NCBI GenBank assembly: GCA_019925795.1 | Contig: CM034312.1 | Span: 80,045,528-80,109,527, forward strand | From: Dendrobium chrysotoxum | Lineage: Eukaryota > Streptophyta > Magnoliopsida > Asparagales > Orchidaceae | Reading direction: 5' to 3' | DNA length: 64,000 nt | Part shown: piece after piece, positions 21,500-33,832 of the stretch | Layout of the letters: each line of letters begins with the position of its first letter | How positions within the stretch are numbered: the stretch's first letter is position 1 | Translations under genes and position numbers: made by a program | Notes under the pieces: generated by a model | The model's database searches: none | What the model saw: the letters and a program-made list of their open reading frames with translations, nothing else | Told to the model about the DNA's origin: nothing

Positions 21500-22590
21500 C
21501 TGAAACATTTAAATTCATTGTTTGAGTTCACTAAGTAAACTCAGTGGGTATCAGTTAAACAAATTTTCATGCATAAAAGACATTTCATATTAACATTACT
21601 ATTATTGCATTTCTTCATCTCATTTGGCATAAATATATAAGTCCTTTCTTTATTCCGTTTCTTTCTTCATATAAACTTTATTATCATTTCTTATAGCTTT
21701 TATCTTTAACTATTATTCCTTTTCCCATTTCTTTTATACAGGAGCACCGTCAAAATGTACCAGAGGTACATCCATTTCCATTTCCTTTTCCTTATATCAT
21801 AACCTTTTCCCTTATTTTTATCGTGCACGGGTACATTGCTTCCCCAGCCAGTACCATACGGGGGTGACTCCTGAAATTTTCATACATATCCTTTTCCATT
21901 TTCTTTTATATTTCAAATCCTTCATGTATTATTCATTCATATTTTCTTTCTATTTATTCATATATATCTATATACGTTCCTAATGCATATACATCTTCTT
22001 TGACATACTCGTGCTTGTAAAATCATTTGTTTATTTCAAACAATAGTTTCAAAAATGTAAAACATAACTTTTATATTCATACTTCTGGAAAGAAAATGAC
22101 ATAAAGAAAATTTTATAAATACCCACTTAATTTTTCTTCCAAGAATTTTGTTTGTGAAATCAGACTCCTGAAGCTTTCGATCTTCTCTTTTCCAAATCTC
22201 TAAAATCAAACAATAAAAGTTAACTCATAAAATTTCAAGATAAAAATTTACTCATGCTCGAAATTTACTTACAATTTTGGGAATTTCTCAAAACCCTAAA
22301 TTTCTTCTTCCTCTCCCAAAATTCTTTCTCTTTGTTTGCAAACGCTCTTTCTTCCTCTAATAACATATCATTCACTTTAATTTAAGAAATCGATAAGGAA
22401 TCGATGAAATTTATAAGAAAAATTGGAAAGAAATTCCAACAAACCTTCTTCCCTCTTTTCCTCGATCGTTTCTCTCGTTCTTTGCAATTTCTCCCAATTT
22501 AGCACTTTGTTAATGATAGGAATGAAAAGGAATGGTTAATTCTTATCCTAGAAGAAAATCATTTGCTAAAAATGGAAAAATGAAACTTAC
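21500..22590 (-). promoter_or_regulatory. candidate leader intron within LTR
   Basis: GAG|GTAAGT at 22590 and TTTCAG at 21501-21500 delimit a 1091-nt untranslated intron. The outer Tekay-like 3' LTR has the same layout (41277-42779). Between them an optional exon is possible near 22195-22130 (after GATTTTAG). No splicing evidence is available. Confidence 0.5.
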
Positions 22591-23799
22591 CTCGCTCTCG
22601 CGTGAAGCCCTCCGCGTCCGCCCCTTGCTGTTTTCGCGAAAAGCACTGTGCCGACTCCTGTTGGAGTCGCGATCCTTAATAGAAGGCTGGCCGGTTCAGT
22701 TGAACCGGCCTAGCCTAAACCGGTTATCACACTTGGTTTTCCTTCCTAATTAACCCTAGATCTAATCTAGGCCGTTGATTAGGAGCTTAGACTTATAAAT
22801 AGAGTTTTTAGGGTTCATTAGAGGGGATCTTGGTTCATACTCTCTCCCTAAGCCTCCATAGCCCGTGTTCTCTTGTGTGTGAGTTCCCTCGACCTCCCCA
22901 CACCCTTCCTGACCAAAGCCCACCACAAAACCCTCGCCAGCGGCGAGATCTCCAGCGAACTGAGGCCGTCAACATTCTAGGGAAGATTCCACCCAATCCA
23001 TAACTCGTTTGATCACGATTTCAACAAGGAAAATATTCGTGGACAAACTACAAATTCAAAGAGTCTTTATACGGTTCAAATCATCCATAATCCAAGGTGA
23101 AATTGTTAACCCTAGATAGAAGCACTTAGGGTTAATTAGCTTTGTCTAAAGCACATTTTAGGTCAAACAAATTACCCCATATGAATGCTCTTCATCCATA
23201 GGGCCTAAGTTTCAAATTTCAATCAATTTAGTGCACCCGATCGAGAGAATGAGCCAAAATATTGGGTTAGGGCTCGGGTTCGCTCTCTCGTTCGAAGAGG
23301 ATTGATCTTAACCGTTGATCTCGTGATCAACGGTTGAGATTTAGGCGTTCCGTGGATCAGAGAGATCGTGCATTTCGATCCCACGGATCAGCGTTGCGTC
23401 CAGCTCCATCACGACCGTTCATTCGAATCAGCGGAAGATCGGACGGTCCGCAATCCACGCTTACGATGATAAGTCATTTCCGCGGCCGCGATAATGATTG
23501 TCGCAATCATTGGCAATCATTACCGGCGGCACAATCATTATGCCACCAGACAATGATTGCCCGCAGACCGCGAGGCCTATCCCAAGCAGCCAGGTGTCGG
23601 TCCGAGGGTTTTTACTGGTTTTCTTTTTTTAAAAAATATTTTTTAAGCTATTTTAACTTCATTAAATCATAATAAATCCATTTTTGATCCAAAAAATACG
23701 TATAATATATCAAATTGACAATATTTTTATCCTCTTTAATTTAAAATTAAAATTATTTTAAAATGATATTTATATTCTTAAATATTAATAAAATAGTAA

Positions 23800-24304
23800 T
23801 ATTAATTATTTAATTATTATTATTATTAGTATTCTTATTACTATTATTATTTTATTTATTTATTATTATTATTATTATTTTAAATTATTATTATTATTAT
23901 TATTATTACTATTATTATTATTATTTTTAACTTATTATTATTAATATTTTAAAGCTATTTTAATTATTATTGTATTATTATTATTAATGTTTCAAAACTA
24001 TATTTAATTATTATTATATTATTAGTATTATTATTCTAATTACTTTATTGTATTATTATTATTATTATTATTATTCTTGTTATTCTTTATTATTATTATT
24101 ATTTGGTTATTATTATTATTACTTTAATTATTTTCATTAAATCACTATTACTATTATTTTAATATTACTTTAATAATTATTATTATATTACTATTATACT
24201 TTAGTAAATTTTATTATTTATTATTATTATTATTTTATCATTATTATTATTACTTTCATTTTAAAAATTACTTTCTTGTTATTATTATTATTATTTTAAA
24301 CCTC

Positions 24305-24336
<32 letters not shown>

Positions 24337-24365
24337 TTAAAATTATTTTATCATTATTATTGATT
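23800..24365. repeat. degenerate (ATT)n microsatellite
   Basis: About 560 bp dominated by ATT/TTA triplets with interruptions (ATTTTAA, TACTATT). It is one of the longest simple tracts in the window and a probable slippage and instability site. Confidence 0.9.
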
Positions 24366-26653
24366 ATAAAATTTACTTATTTTAAAAATCAGAAAGCTCT
24401 TTTTATATTTATTCTAATTTAATTTAATAAGTATTTTCAAATATTAATTAATTTAAATTATTTTAAAAATTACTTTTAAATACATTAAACTTAAAAAATT
24501 CATACCTTATTTATTTTAAATGTATTTTGATGCACAATACCTCGTTCTTTTTAGAAAAAAATAAAACTTTAATTTGAAACTATTTTCAGAACCACAATCT
24601 GTCTTTTCTGGATTATTTCTGTATTATTTAATTACTTGATTATTTAATTATTTTAAAACTAAAAAATTTATCTTTAAATATATAAATATTTTAAAACCTC
24701 CCTTGGTGGCAGGTGGACCTCCCATACCTATACATTGAGCTATCTTTAAATTACGTTATTTTTAAACTTATATTATTATTATATATTCTAATATCTATGT
24801 ATTTTAAAACTATTTTAAAATTACTCATTATTTAAATTCCCAAATTATGAGAGGTCCACTTCCTTAAAATTTTAAACCTAGGCTATGTATATAAATAGCA
24901 TTCATGTGGGAAGGATTAGTGGATGATTGTGTCCCAATCATTCACTAATCACTTCATTAGTCCCATTTTACTTAGTGTTTCGTAGTCCTTGCATGTGTAG
25001 GATGCACAAGCACTTAGTTTAGGATCTCCTAGATCTAAAGATATGGTGTGCTTATGTTTTGCTACATTTCTCTTATGTTATACCCAGGGTTAGTTAAGAC
25101 ATTGATTTAAAACCTATTTAACGTAGCGGCACCTTAAGGATAATAATTAAGGACCCGTCTAGTGAACTTAGAACAATTCTAGGAGTTAGGATAGAACCCT
25201 GAATGACTTGTAACTTGAAACACTTAAACTTAGTGACCTCCCAAACTCCTCAAAATTTTCCAGGAATTTTTAGGATTCATTAAACCCCTTAATTCACAAG
25301 CCATAATTGGCCTCTTAATTAGGACCCAATAACTTCAAAAAATTCTAATAAATCCATTTTAAATCAAAAAATTACCTATAATATATCAAGATCTTTAGAA
25401 TTTAATACCTAATCCAAAAAAATTAAAATCCCTTTAATTGGACTTCAATTTGAACTTTAATTTAATTTCGATTAAAAATCACATTTTAATTAAATTAAAT
25501 AATTAAAAATGATTAAAAATTTCAAATATTTCCCAAACACTTGAGAACAATTCTTTAGGTCATTTATAATCTTTGGGGGTGATTCCAAGCAGTTTGAAAT
25601 CGATTTGGATCAAAATCCCTAAAACAGCCTTTAACTAAATAATTTCGATAATTCATTAAATAACCCAAACTTTGAAAATTCATAACTAATTCTAGAAAAC
25701 TCCAAATTAAGTAAACTCAAAGGCATTCAACTCACATTAGGGTCTAGTATTTATTAAAAATATTGGGATTTTAGAAATCAACTTAAATAAAAAAGTCAAC
25801 AATCCGATCAAACTTAAATCAAAATAAGGCTAAAACTTCGGAAATTCATAACTTTGGATAGAAGAATCCAAATTGGGCATGCTTACAGTCTAACTGATCG
25901 GGTTAAGATCTATTATTTTATAAAAAATACTAACTATTCATAGACCCTCTTTAATCAAAAAGTCAATTCTGGACCCCTTTAATCTAGCGGATAGGGTGAC
26001 CCCGGACATTCTAAAACTCTTCGACTCAACTTCAAATTTATAAAACACTATCCTAAGCTTTAAGTTAACCTCTTAATTTAATAATAAATCATTTAATACA
26101 ACTTATCTCCTAATTTCCAACCAACTAAAATAACTTAATAAACCCTGATTGCTACTGGGTAACCGAGGCCTACGAGGCTATTGACTTAGCCCTAAGGAAG
26201 GTGAAATAAACTTTACAGCCTCGGTGTGAAACAAAGGTAGTAATTATTGAACCATTGAAACACACCTAATTTAATCCTTAATACGCTAATATTTAAACTC
26301 GAACCTTAAAACGCCCCCTTGGGACCTTCAACAAACTTGAACACTAGACAACTTCAACTAAGTACCCAGCTTAGGGTCTACCCTAGCCACAAAGGCCCCT
26401 ACACACACTATAAAATTTCTTTCTAGGGCACCACTTCTAGACCTAGGCTAAATCGGTGTTTACTTTTCTATTGTGTGTTGAGTTTTCTGGGTTTTTACTG
26501 CATGCTGTGATTGAAATATTACTGGTGTTTGTTTACTTTTACTGTACTCTGGGAATTGATGTGATTGGATGATAGATTACCCATAGGTTAGGATCGATGT
26601 TGATACTAACGATATTTTCTATAGGTGGCCATGCTCATGCAGCTCTAATAAAA

Positions 26654-26663
26654 GGGGGGGGGG
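26654..26663. repeat. homopolymer G10
   Basis: Ten consecutive G after AATAAAA. Noted as a length-unstable tract and possible sequencing weak point. Confidence 0.8.
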
Positions 26664-27398
26664 CAATAGTCATGATTTAAGTACTAATATTATTTTATGC
26701 AGGCGCTTCAGAAATTGCTCAGCCCCCCTAAATAAATGAGGGCTAATAATAAATCATAATTATAAATTGCTACAGGTGCTCCAGAGCTACTTAGCCCTCA
26801 AAATAATTAAGAGCATAGCCAAGTATGAATTGTGATGAGTATTTTATTTTCACATAAACTGCTTGGGATGATATATAAACTGCTTGAGATTTTATTAGGA
26901 TAACCTTGCAGGAGAGTCTAGAATTTACTGTTTTATATCAATGTAATTATTTATAATATTGGTTCGAGTTATGAAAATATCATTTGAGTTAGGATATCCT
27001 TATCCAACTTGAGTTCCAAAAGAAGAAGGCATCCTTAAGAGGGAGAGTCTTCTTCCATTTGGAAGATCAAGTTCGAATGACCTTTAGATATCCAAAGAGA
27101 AAAGGCAATACCCCTTTAAAGGGGAATTGCCTCTTCGTTTGGATATTCAAGCCACGACGAATTCAAGGAAACTGAGGAGGAGAGATCCAAGGAGTCCAAA
27201 GGAAGAAGTCTAAGAAGACTGAAGATATGAAGACCAAATATCCCACTCAAAATCATTTGCGTCATTTCTAGGATTAGAAATCCGGGTTGTTAGCAGTGGT
27301 GCTCGGCCACTTTAATTTTTTGCAGACCCTGGTTTGTAATTAAGGGCAGTTGGCCTACAGACATTTATTAATTGGTTTAATTATCTTGATGTATTTTA

Positions 27399-29040
27399 TG
27401 AAAGTCAAGTGTATGCTTTAATATCACTTGAAAGATCGAGATGCGCCAAGAGTTCTAATATTTATTAATTTTTCAGATTTCTTACAATAATAACTTAACT
27501 AGTCAAATGCGGAAGCTGATGATTTGTTATATAAAGATGGTGATTATTCTCTAATTATCATAATAAAATAATATTCTCAGATTTTCACCAAGCAGTTATA
27601 ATAGAAAATAAGATGCACGAAAATAAAGTGCGAAAAATAAAATCAAAAAGAGCACACCAGATTTATAGTGGTTCGGTCAAACTATGACCTACGTCCACTC
27701 CCCGGAGCCTCCTCTCCGGGTATTGCACTATCACTATAGTGTCTCTCCTTTAGCCCCCTCAGCTAGGCGGAGAAGCCCTTACAAACTCTCTTCCACCAAC
27801 CCGGTGCGGCAGAGGACCGTACTCCTTTCACAAGCAAGAACCTTGACTTCTTTTCACCCTCCTGGTGAGGCAGAGGACCTTGAATCACTTTCACCTTTCC
27901 CGGTGCGGCGGAGTAGCCGGGTCTTTTGACACCAAAGAGGTCTTCTTCTTCCCAAAGCTTCCCTCAAGACAAACCTTGACTCTTGGAGGAACTCAGGTGC
28001 AAGTTCGCCGGAGCAACCATGTGAAAACCCCCTCTCACACTCCCTTCAAGCCCACAAGGATCTTTTCCCTCTCTTACACACTCCACCCTTTCTCTCCCTA
28101 GCCCAAAGCTCTCTCTTCAAGCTTTCTTTTGAAGAAAACAACTCAATGAATGCTCAAAAAGACTCCTACAAAGTCTTATGAGAAAGCTTAAATAGAGGGC
28201 TTCAAAAAACCCTAAAAATCCAATTCAGCCGTCAAAGATCGTACAGTACGATCGCAAGATCGTCCAGTACAATGTGCAGAATTTGACCTGTTAGTACTGT
28301 ACGATCTCAGAATCGTACAGTACGATTAGTTCAATCGAAGTGCAGTTCGTCCAGAACGAATCCTGGGACGACCAAAATCGTCTCTGATCATCGTACAGTA
28401 CGATCCAGTTCGTACAGTACGATCTAAATATCAAAATTATGCAGATTCGATTGAATAATCACAGGATTAAATTAGGCAATATTTTAAACATCGTACAGTA
28501 CGATTAAGATCGTACAGTACGAATAGAACAATTTTCAAATTCAAATTTTTGCCTAATTTAATGGTCGACGGGGTTTCTAATTATACCAGATCGTCCAGTA
28601 TGATGTGGTGTTCGTACTGTACGATTAGTTATATTTCAAAATAATTTTTTTCCAGAAAAATAAAATATTTTAATTAATTTCTGTAACACCAGATCGTACA
28701 GTACGATCCAGATCATACAGTATGATGTACAGAAAAATTAAAATATTTAACATTAAATTTTCTCCCATTGTGTGTGTGTGCACGGTCACCAGGCTATCAT
28801 GCACATTTACAGGACTTGACTCAAGAAGTTCAAATAAATAAATGAAAATTACATTTTCTTTCAACATAACCTATTCTACCTAGTCTTGAGCCCTGAATCT
28901 TCAAAGACCGATGCCTGTTGTACCTGAAATGTTAGTCAACATAAAAATATGTATACACAACAAATACTAGGAGAAATAAAGAGCCAATCAATAATATTGT
29001 TATCATTAAAATCATAAACTCGGGAGCCCGAGTTGTAACA
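27399..29040 (-). repeat. copia LTR 1 of array
   Basis: TGAAAGTCAAGTG to GAGTTGTAACA (plus strand). In element orientation U3 holds the palindrome array and then TATTTAA (28194-28188). The R/U5 part carries the sequence around TAGTGGTTCGGTCAAACTATG that is also in the other copia family. Adjacent polypurine tract: minus strand AAAAAGGGGGAGATT at 29041-29055. Confidence 0.9.
28238..28726 (-). promoter_or_regulatory. U3 palindrome array, LTR 1
   Basis: About 13 copies, perfect or near perfect, of the 15-bp odd palindrome ATCGTACAGTACGAT (centre A or T) in 490 bp, ending 44 bp upstream of the TATA-like TATTTAA. The last copy reads ATCATACAGTATGAT, changed symmetrically at both CpGs. Position in U3 suggests binding of a symmetric, probably dimeric factor; that is inference. 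Confidence 0.85.
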
Positions 29041-29501
29041 ATCTCCCCCTTTTTGATGATGGTAAATATTATTGGTTGAATTTACAAATTTAAAAATATT
29101 TTCTCCTAATCTCCCCCTCACTAAGAGAATTATATTAAAAAATAGGGGTAAGCATTTTTTTTTAACAAATAAACATTTAGAAACTAAATAACATAAAATA
29201 AAAAAAACTAAATAACAAAAAATTTAAAAAAAACTAAACCATAAATGCAACCAACCACAATACATTCTCCCCCTTTGACATTATCAAAAAGAAGAGATAT
29301 AATGCAACATGTAAGTTAAACTACATGCAAAAAAAAGGTAATGACATATAAGAAACTAAAATATAAAATCATGCTTAAAACATACTAAACATCAAACACA
29401 CAAAATAGATAAACAAACATACAAAACAAATAAACAAAACACACAAACAAACCTCAACATACTTATACCTGATCAGAATTACCAATCGAATTCTTGATGA
29501 T

Positions 29502-30556
29502 TTAGCATAAGCTTGTTACCGCATCATCTTGCTCCTGTTCTGATGATTCAGAAGCTAAGTCTGCCCAGGAGATTTTTTGTTTCTTTTCATTTCCCCTTAT
29601 TGGAATTGGCTTATCCTCACTCTTTTTCTTTACAAGATGTTTCTTAAGATTGGGGCATTCATTTTTGAAATGTCCAGGTTTCCTACACCTAAAACAAATA
29701 ATGTCAAAAGTAGGCTTATCATACTTATCATTTTTACCTCTGCTTTGCTTTTGTTCTCTCTTGTGCTTGTGCTTCAGTAGACTTTTGAATTGGCTTATTA
29801 TTAATGCCATTTTCTCATTCTCATCACTTTCTAAGCCATCTTTATCTTCGTCGTTTGCTTTTAGCACTATAACCTTTTCATCACCTGCATCAAAAAGTCT
29901 TTGACTCACACTTTGCTCGTAGGCAATGAGTGAGCCGATTAGATTATCAATAGAATAAGAATTCAAGTCTTTTGATTCACATATAGCAGTCACTTTGGCA
30001 TCAAATTTATCAGGTAGACAATATAAAATTTTGTTGACCTTTTCTAGGTTTGAAAGTTCTCTACCTAAAGCAAGCAATGATGTCACAATATGAGTAAACC
30101 TAGTGTACATGTCTATGATAGTCTCATAAGGTTTCATGCAAAAAAGTTCATAGTCATGCAATAATACATTTAATCTAGATTGTTTGACTTCACTACTACC
30201 TTCATATGTCATGCATAGTTTATCCCAAACTTCCTTGTCAGTGATACAGGTAGAAATAATTATATAATCATCAGAAGTTAAAGCACAGAAAAAGCAATTC
30301 AATGATTTAGCATTCAATTGAGCATAAATTTTTTCTTCTCTACTCCATTCAGCAAAAGGAATATCAGTTTTCACACCATTAACAATACAAGATGGTACAG
30401 AATATCCAGATTGAATCATATGCCACATCCTAAAATCAATGGATTGTAAAATACAGACATGCGAATTTTCCAAAAATTAAAAGGAATATTTTCAAATAGT
30501 GGCGGACGAGTTATTGAATAACCTTCTATAATATTTTTATTTCCAAAGTGAGCCAT
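29502..30556 (-). pseudogene. gag: copia gag, unit 1
   Basis: Nucleocapsid/capsid protein of the gag-only copia. The frame starts at ATG 30556 (MAHFGN), runs through RPPLFENIPFNFWK, the UBN2-type gag core (AKSLNCFFCAL, VWDKLCMTYEGS, DMYTRFTHIVTSL, ILYCLPDKFDAKV, SLIAYEQ), a CCHC knuckle (CFRCRKPGHFKNEC) and an acidic tail ending at 29502. A 1-bp deletion in an A run just after the second ATG (about 30450-30455) shifts frame, so only the part from about 30445 onward is open. Both tryptophan codons lost in other copies are TGG here. Confidence 0.85.
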
Positions 30557-30614
30557 TGATCGTTTTCCTCTAGGTTTTCTAAAACACTATTTTGAGTACC
30601 GCTCTGATACCACT

Positions 30615-32257
30615 TGAAAGTCAAGTGTATGCTTTAATATCACTTGAAAGATCGAGATGCGCCAAGAGTTCTAATATTTATTGATTTTTCAGATTTCTTA
30701 CAATAATAACTTAACTAGTCAAATGCGGAAGCTGATGATTTGTTATAAAAAGATGGTGATTATTCTCTAATTATCATAATAAAATAATATTCTCAGATTT
30801 TCACCAAGCAGTTATAATAGAAAATAAGATGCACAAAAATAAAGTGCGAAAAATAAAATCAAAAAGAGCACACCAGATTTATAGTGGTTCGGTCAAACTA
30901 TGACCTACGTCCACTCCCCGGAGCATCCTCTCCGGGTATTGCACTATCACTATAGTGTCTCTCCTTTAGCCCCCTCAGCTAGGCGGAGAAGCCCTTACAA
31001 ACTCTCTTCCACCAACCCGGTACGGCAGAGGACTGTACTCCTTTCACAGGCAGAGAACCTTGACTTCTTTTCACCCTCCTGGTGAGGCAGAGGACCTTGA
31101 ATCACTTTCACCTTTCCCGGTGCGGCGGAGTAGCCGGGTCTTTTGACACCAAAGAGGTCTTCTTCTTCCCAAAGCTTCCCTCAAGACAAACCTTGACTCT
31201 TGGAGGAACTCAGGTGCAAGTTCGCCGGAGCAACCGTGTGAAAACCCCCTCTCACACTCCCTTCAAGCCCACAAGGATCTTCTCCCTCTCTTACACACTC
31301 CACCCTTTCTCTCCCTAGCCCAAAGCTCTCTCTTCAAGCTTTCTTTTGAATAAAACAACTCAATGAATGCTCAAAAAGACTCCTACAAAGTCTTATGAGA
31401 AAGCTTAAATAGAGGGCTTCAAAAAACCCTAAAAATCCAATTCAGCAGTCAAAGATCGTACAGTACGATCGCAAGATCGTCCAGTACAATGTGCAGAATT
31501 TGACCTGTTAGTACTGTACGATCTCAGAATCGTACAGTACGATTAGTTCAATCGAAGTGCAGTTCGTCCAGAACGAATCCTGGGACGACCAAAATCGTCT
31601 CTGATCATCGTACAGTACGATCCAGTTCGTACAGTACGATCTAAATATCAAAATTATGCAGATTCGATTGAATAATCACAGGATTAAATTAGGCAATATT
31701 TTAAACATCGTACAGTACGATTAAGATCGTACAGTACGAATAGAACAATTTTCAAATTCAAATTTTTGCCTAATTTAATGGTCGACGGGGTTTCTAATTA
31801 TACTAGATCGTCCAGTACGATGTGGTGTTCGTACTGTACGATTAGTTATATTTCAAAATAATTTTTTTCCAGAAAAATAAAATATTTTAATTAATTTCTG
31901 TAACACCAGATCGTACAGTACGATCCAGATCGTACAGTACGATGTACAGAAAAATTAAAATATTTAACATTAAATTTTCTCTCATTGTGTGTGTGTGCAC
32001 GGTCACCACGCTATCATGCACCTTTACAGGACTTGACTCAAGAAGTTCAAATAAATAAATAAAAATTACATTTTCTTTCAACATAACCTATTCTACCTAG
32101 TCTTGAGCCCTGAATCTTCAAAGATCGATGCCTGTTGTACCTGAAATGTTAGTCAACATAAAAATATGTATACACAACAAATACTAGGAGAAATAAAGAG
32201 CCAATCAATAATATTGTTATCATCAAAATCATAAACTCGGGAGCCCAAGTTGTAACA
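30615..32257 (-). repeat. copia LTR 2 of array
   Basis: Central LTR, shared between the two units: it is followed by a primer-binding site on one side (30601-30612) and a polypurine tract on the other (32258-32275). Confidence 0.9.
31455..31943 (-). promoter_or_regulatory. U3 palindrome array, LTR 2
   Basis: Same spacing and copy number as in LTR 1; the last unit (31929-31943) is the unmutated form. Confidence 0.85.
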
Positions 32258-32718
32258 ATCTCCCCCTTTTTGATGATGGCAAATATTATTGGTTGAATTT
32301 ACAAATTTAAAAATATTTTCTCCTAATCTCCCCCTCACTAAGAGAATTATATTAAAAAATAGGGGTAAGCATTTTTTTTTAACAAATAAACATTTAGAAA
32401 CTAAATAACATAAAATAAAAAAAACTAAATAACAAAAAATTTAAAAAAAACTAAACCATAAATGCAACCAACCACAATACATTCTCCCCCTTTGACATTA
32501 TCAAAAAGAAGAGATATAATGCAACATGTAAGTTAAACTACAAGCAAAAAAAAGGTAATGACATATAAGAAACTAAAATATGAAATCATGCTTAAAACAT
32601 ACTAAACATCAAACACACAAAATAGATAAACAAACATACAAAACAAATAAATAAAACACACAAACAAACCTCAACATACTTATACCTGATCAGAATTACC
32701 AATCGAATTCTTGATGAT

Positions 32719-33774
32719 TTAGCATAAGCTTGTTACCGCATCATCTTGCTCCTGTTCTGATGATTCAGAAGCTAAGTCTGCCTAGGAGATTTTTTGCTTC
32801 TTTTCATTTCCCCTTATTGGAATTGGCTTATCCTCACTCTTTTTCTTTACAAGATGTTTCTTAAGATTGGGGCATTCATTTTTGAAATGTCCAGGTTTCC
32901 TACACCTAAAATAAATAATGTCAAAAGTAGGCTTATCATACTTATCATTTTTACCTCTGCTTTGCTTTTGTTCTCTCTTGTGCTTGTGCTTCAGTAGACT
33001 TTTGAATTGGCTTGTTATTAATGCCATTTTCTCATTCTCATCACTTTCTAAGCCATCTTTATCTTCGTCATTTGCTTTTAGCACTATAACCTTTTCATCA
33101 CCTGCATCAAAAAGTCTTTGACTCACACTTTGCTCGTAGGCAATGAGTGAGCCGATTAGATTATCAATAGAATAAGAATTCAAGTCTTTTGATTCACATA
33201 TAGCTGTCACTTTGGCATCAAATTTATCAGGTAGACAATATACAATTTTGTTGACCTTTTCTAGGTTTGAAAGTTCTCTACCTAAAGCAAGCAATGATGT
33301 CACAATATGAGTAAACCTAGTGTACATGTCTATGATAGTCTCATAAGGTTTCATGCAAAAAAGTTCATAGTCATGCAATAATACATTTAATCTAGATTGT
33401 TTGAATTCACTACTACCTTCATATGTCATGCATAGTTTATCCCAAACTTCCTTGTCAGTGATACAGGTAGAAACAATTATATAATCATCAGAAGTTAAAG
33501 CACAGAAAAAGCAATTCAATGATTTAGCATTCAATTGAGCATAAATTTTTTTTTCTCTACTCCATTCAGCAAAAGGAATATCAGTTTTCACACCATTAAT
33601 AATACAAGATGGTACAGAATATCCAGATTGAATCATATGCCACATCCTAAAATCAATGGATTGTAAAAATACAGACATGCGAATTTTTCAAAAATTAAAA
33701 GGAATATTTTCAAATAGTGGCGGTCGAGTTATTGAATAACCTTCTATAATATTTTTATTTCCAAAGTGAGCCAT
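32719..33774 (-). pseudogene. gag: copia gag, unit 2
   Basis: Second copy, nearly identical. The homopolymer is intact, so the frame is right, but there is a TGA at 33690-33688 (tryptophan in FNFWK) and a TAG at 32784-32782 (tryptophan in SWADLAS). The first cysteine of the zinc knuckle is changed (YFRC for CFRC). Damage differs from unit 1, so the units have been mutating separately since duplication. Confidence 0.85.
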
Positions 33775-33832
33775 TGATCGTTTTCCTCTAGGTTTTCTAA
33801 AACACTATTTTAAGTACCGCTCTGATACCACT

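Larger units (their letters stand above)
14996..22731 (-). mobile_element. intact Ty3/gypsy chromovirus, Tekay/Del type
   Basis: A complete 7736-bp element with target duplication cttgg at 14991-14995 and 22732-22736. LTRs are 14996-16478 and 21251-22731; they differ by three substitutions and one 2-bp gap by eye, so insertion was very recent. A primer-binding site, polypurine tract, uninterrupted gag and pol are all present. The order protease, reverse transcriptase, RNase H, integrase with a chromodomain-like end places it with plant chromoviruses. It is the only element in the window that looks competent. Confidence 0.95.
21251..22731 (-). repeat. 5' LTR of intact chromovirus
   Basis: 1481 bp, mate of 14996-16478. 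In element orientation it holds: a possible TATA-like CTATTAAG (about 22684-22676), a leader donor GCGAG|GTAAGT (22590), a long leader intron, an acceptor AATGTTTCAG (21501-21500), the coding exon with ATG at 21478, and a second donor at 21425. Confidence 0.95.
22737..27393 (+). other. unclassified LTR-type/non-coding DNA (LTR-C), middle part
   Basis: Continues the stretch interrupted at 14990. A TATA box TTATAAATAG at 22793-22802 is followed by a leader-like region (CTCTCTCCCTAAGCC, TTGTGTGTGAG). No gag or pol is recognised in 4.6 kb; the frames are short. It contains an ATT microsatellite (23800-24365), and around 26150-26800 short repeated words (GCTCAGCCC, AGGCGCTTC). The best guess is a large non-coding retroelement derivative. 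Confidence 0.45.

Noticed and set aside
28238..28726. Regularly recurring palindromes as a CRISPR array
   Set aside because: Spacing is irregular, no cas genes exist, the DNA is a plant nuclear retroelement and the repeats lie in an LTR U3 region.
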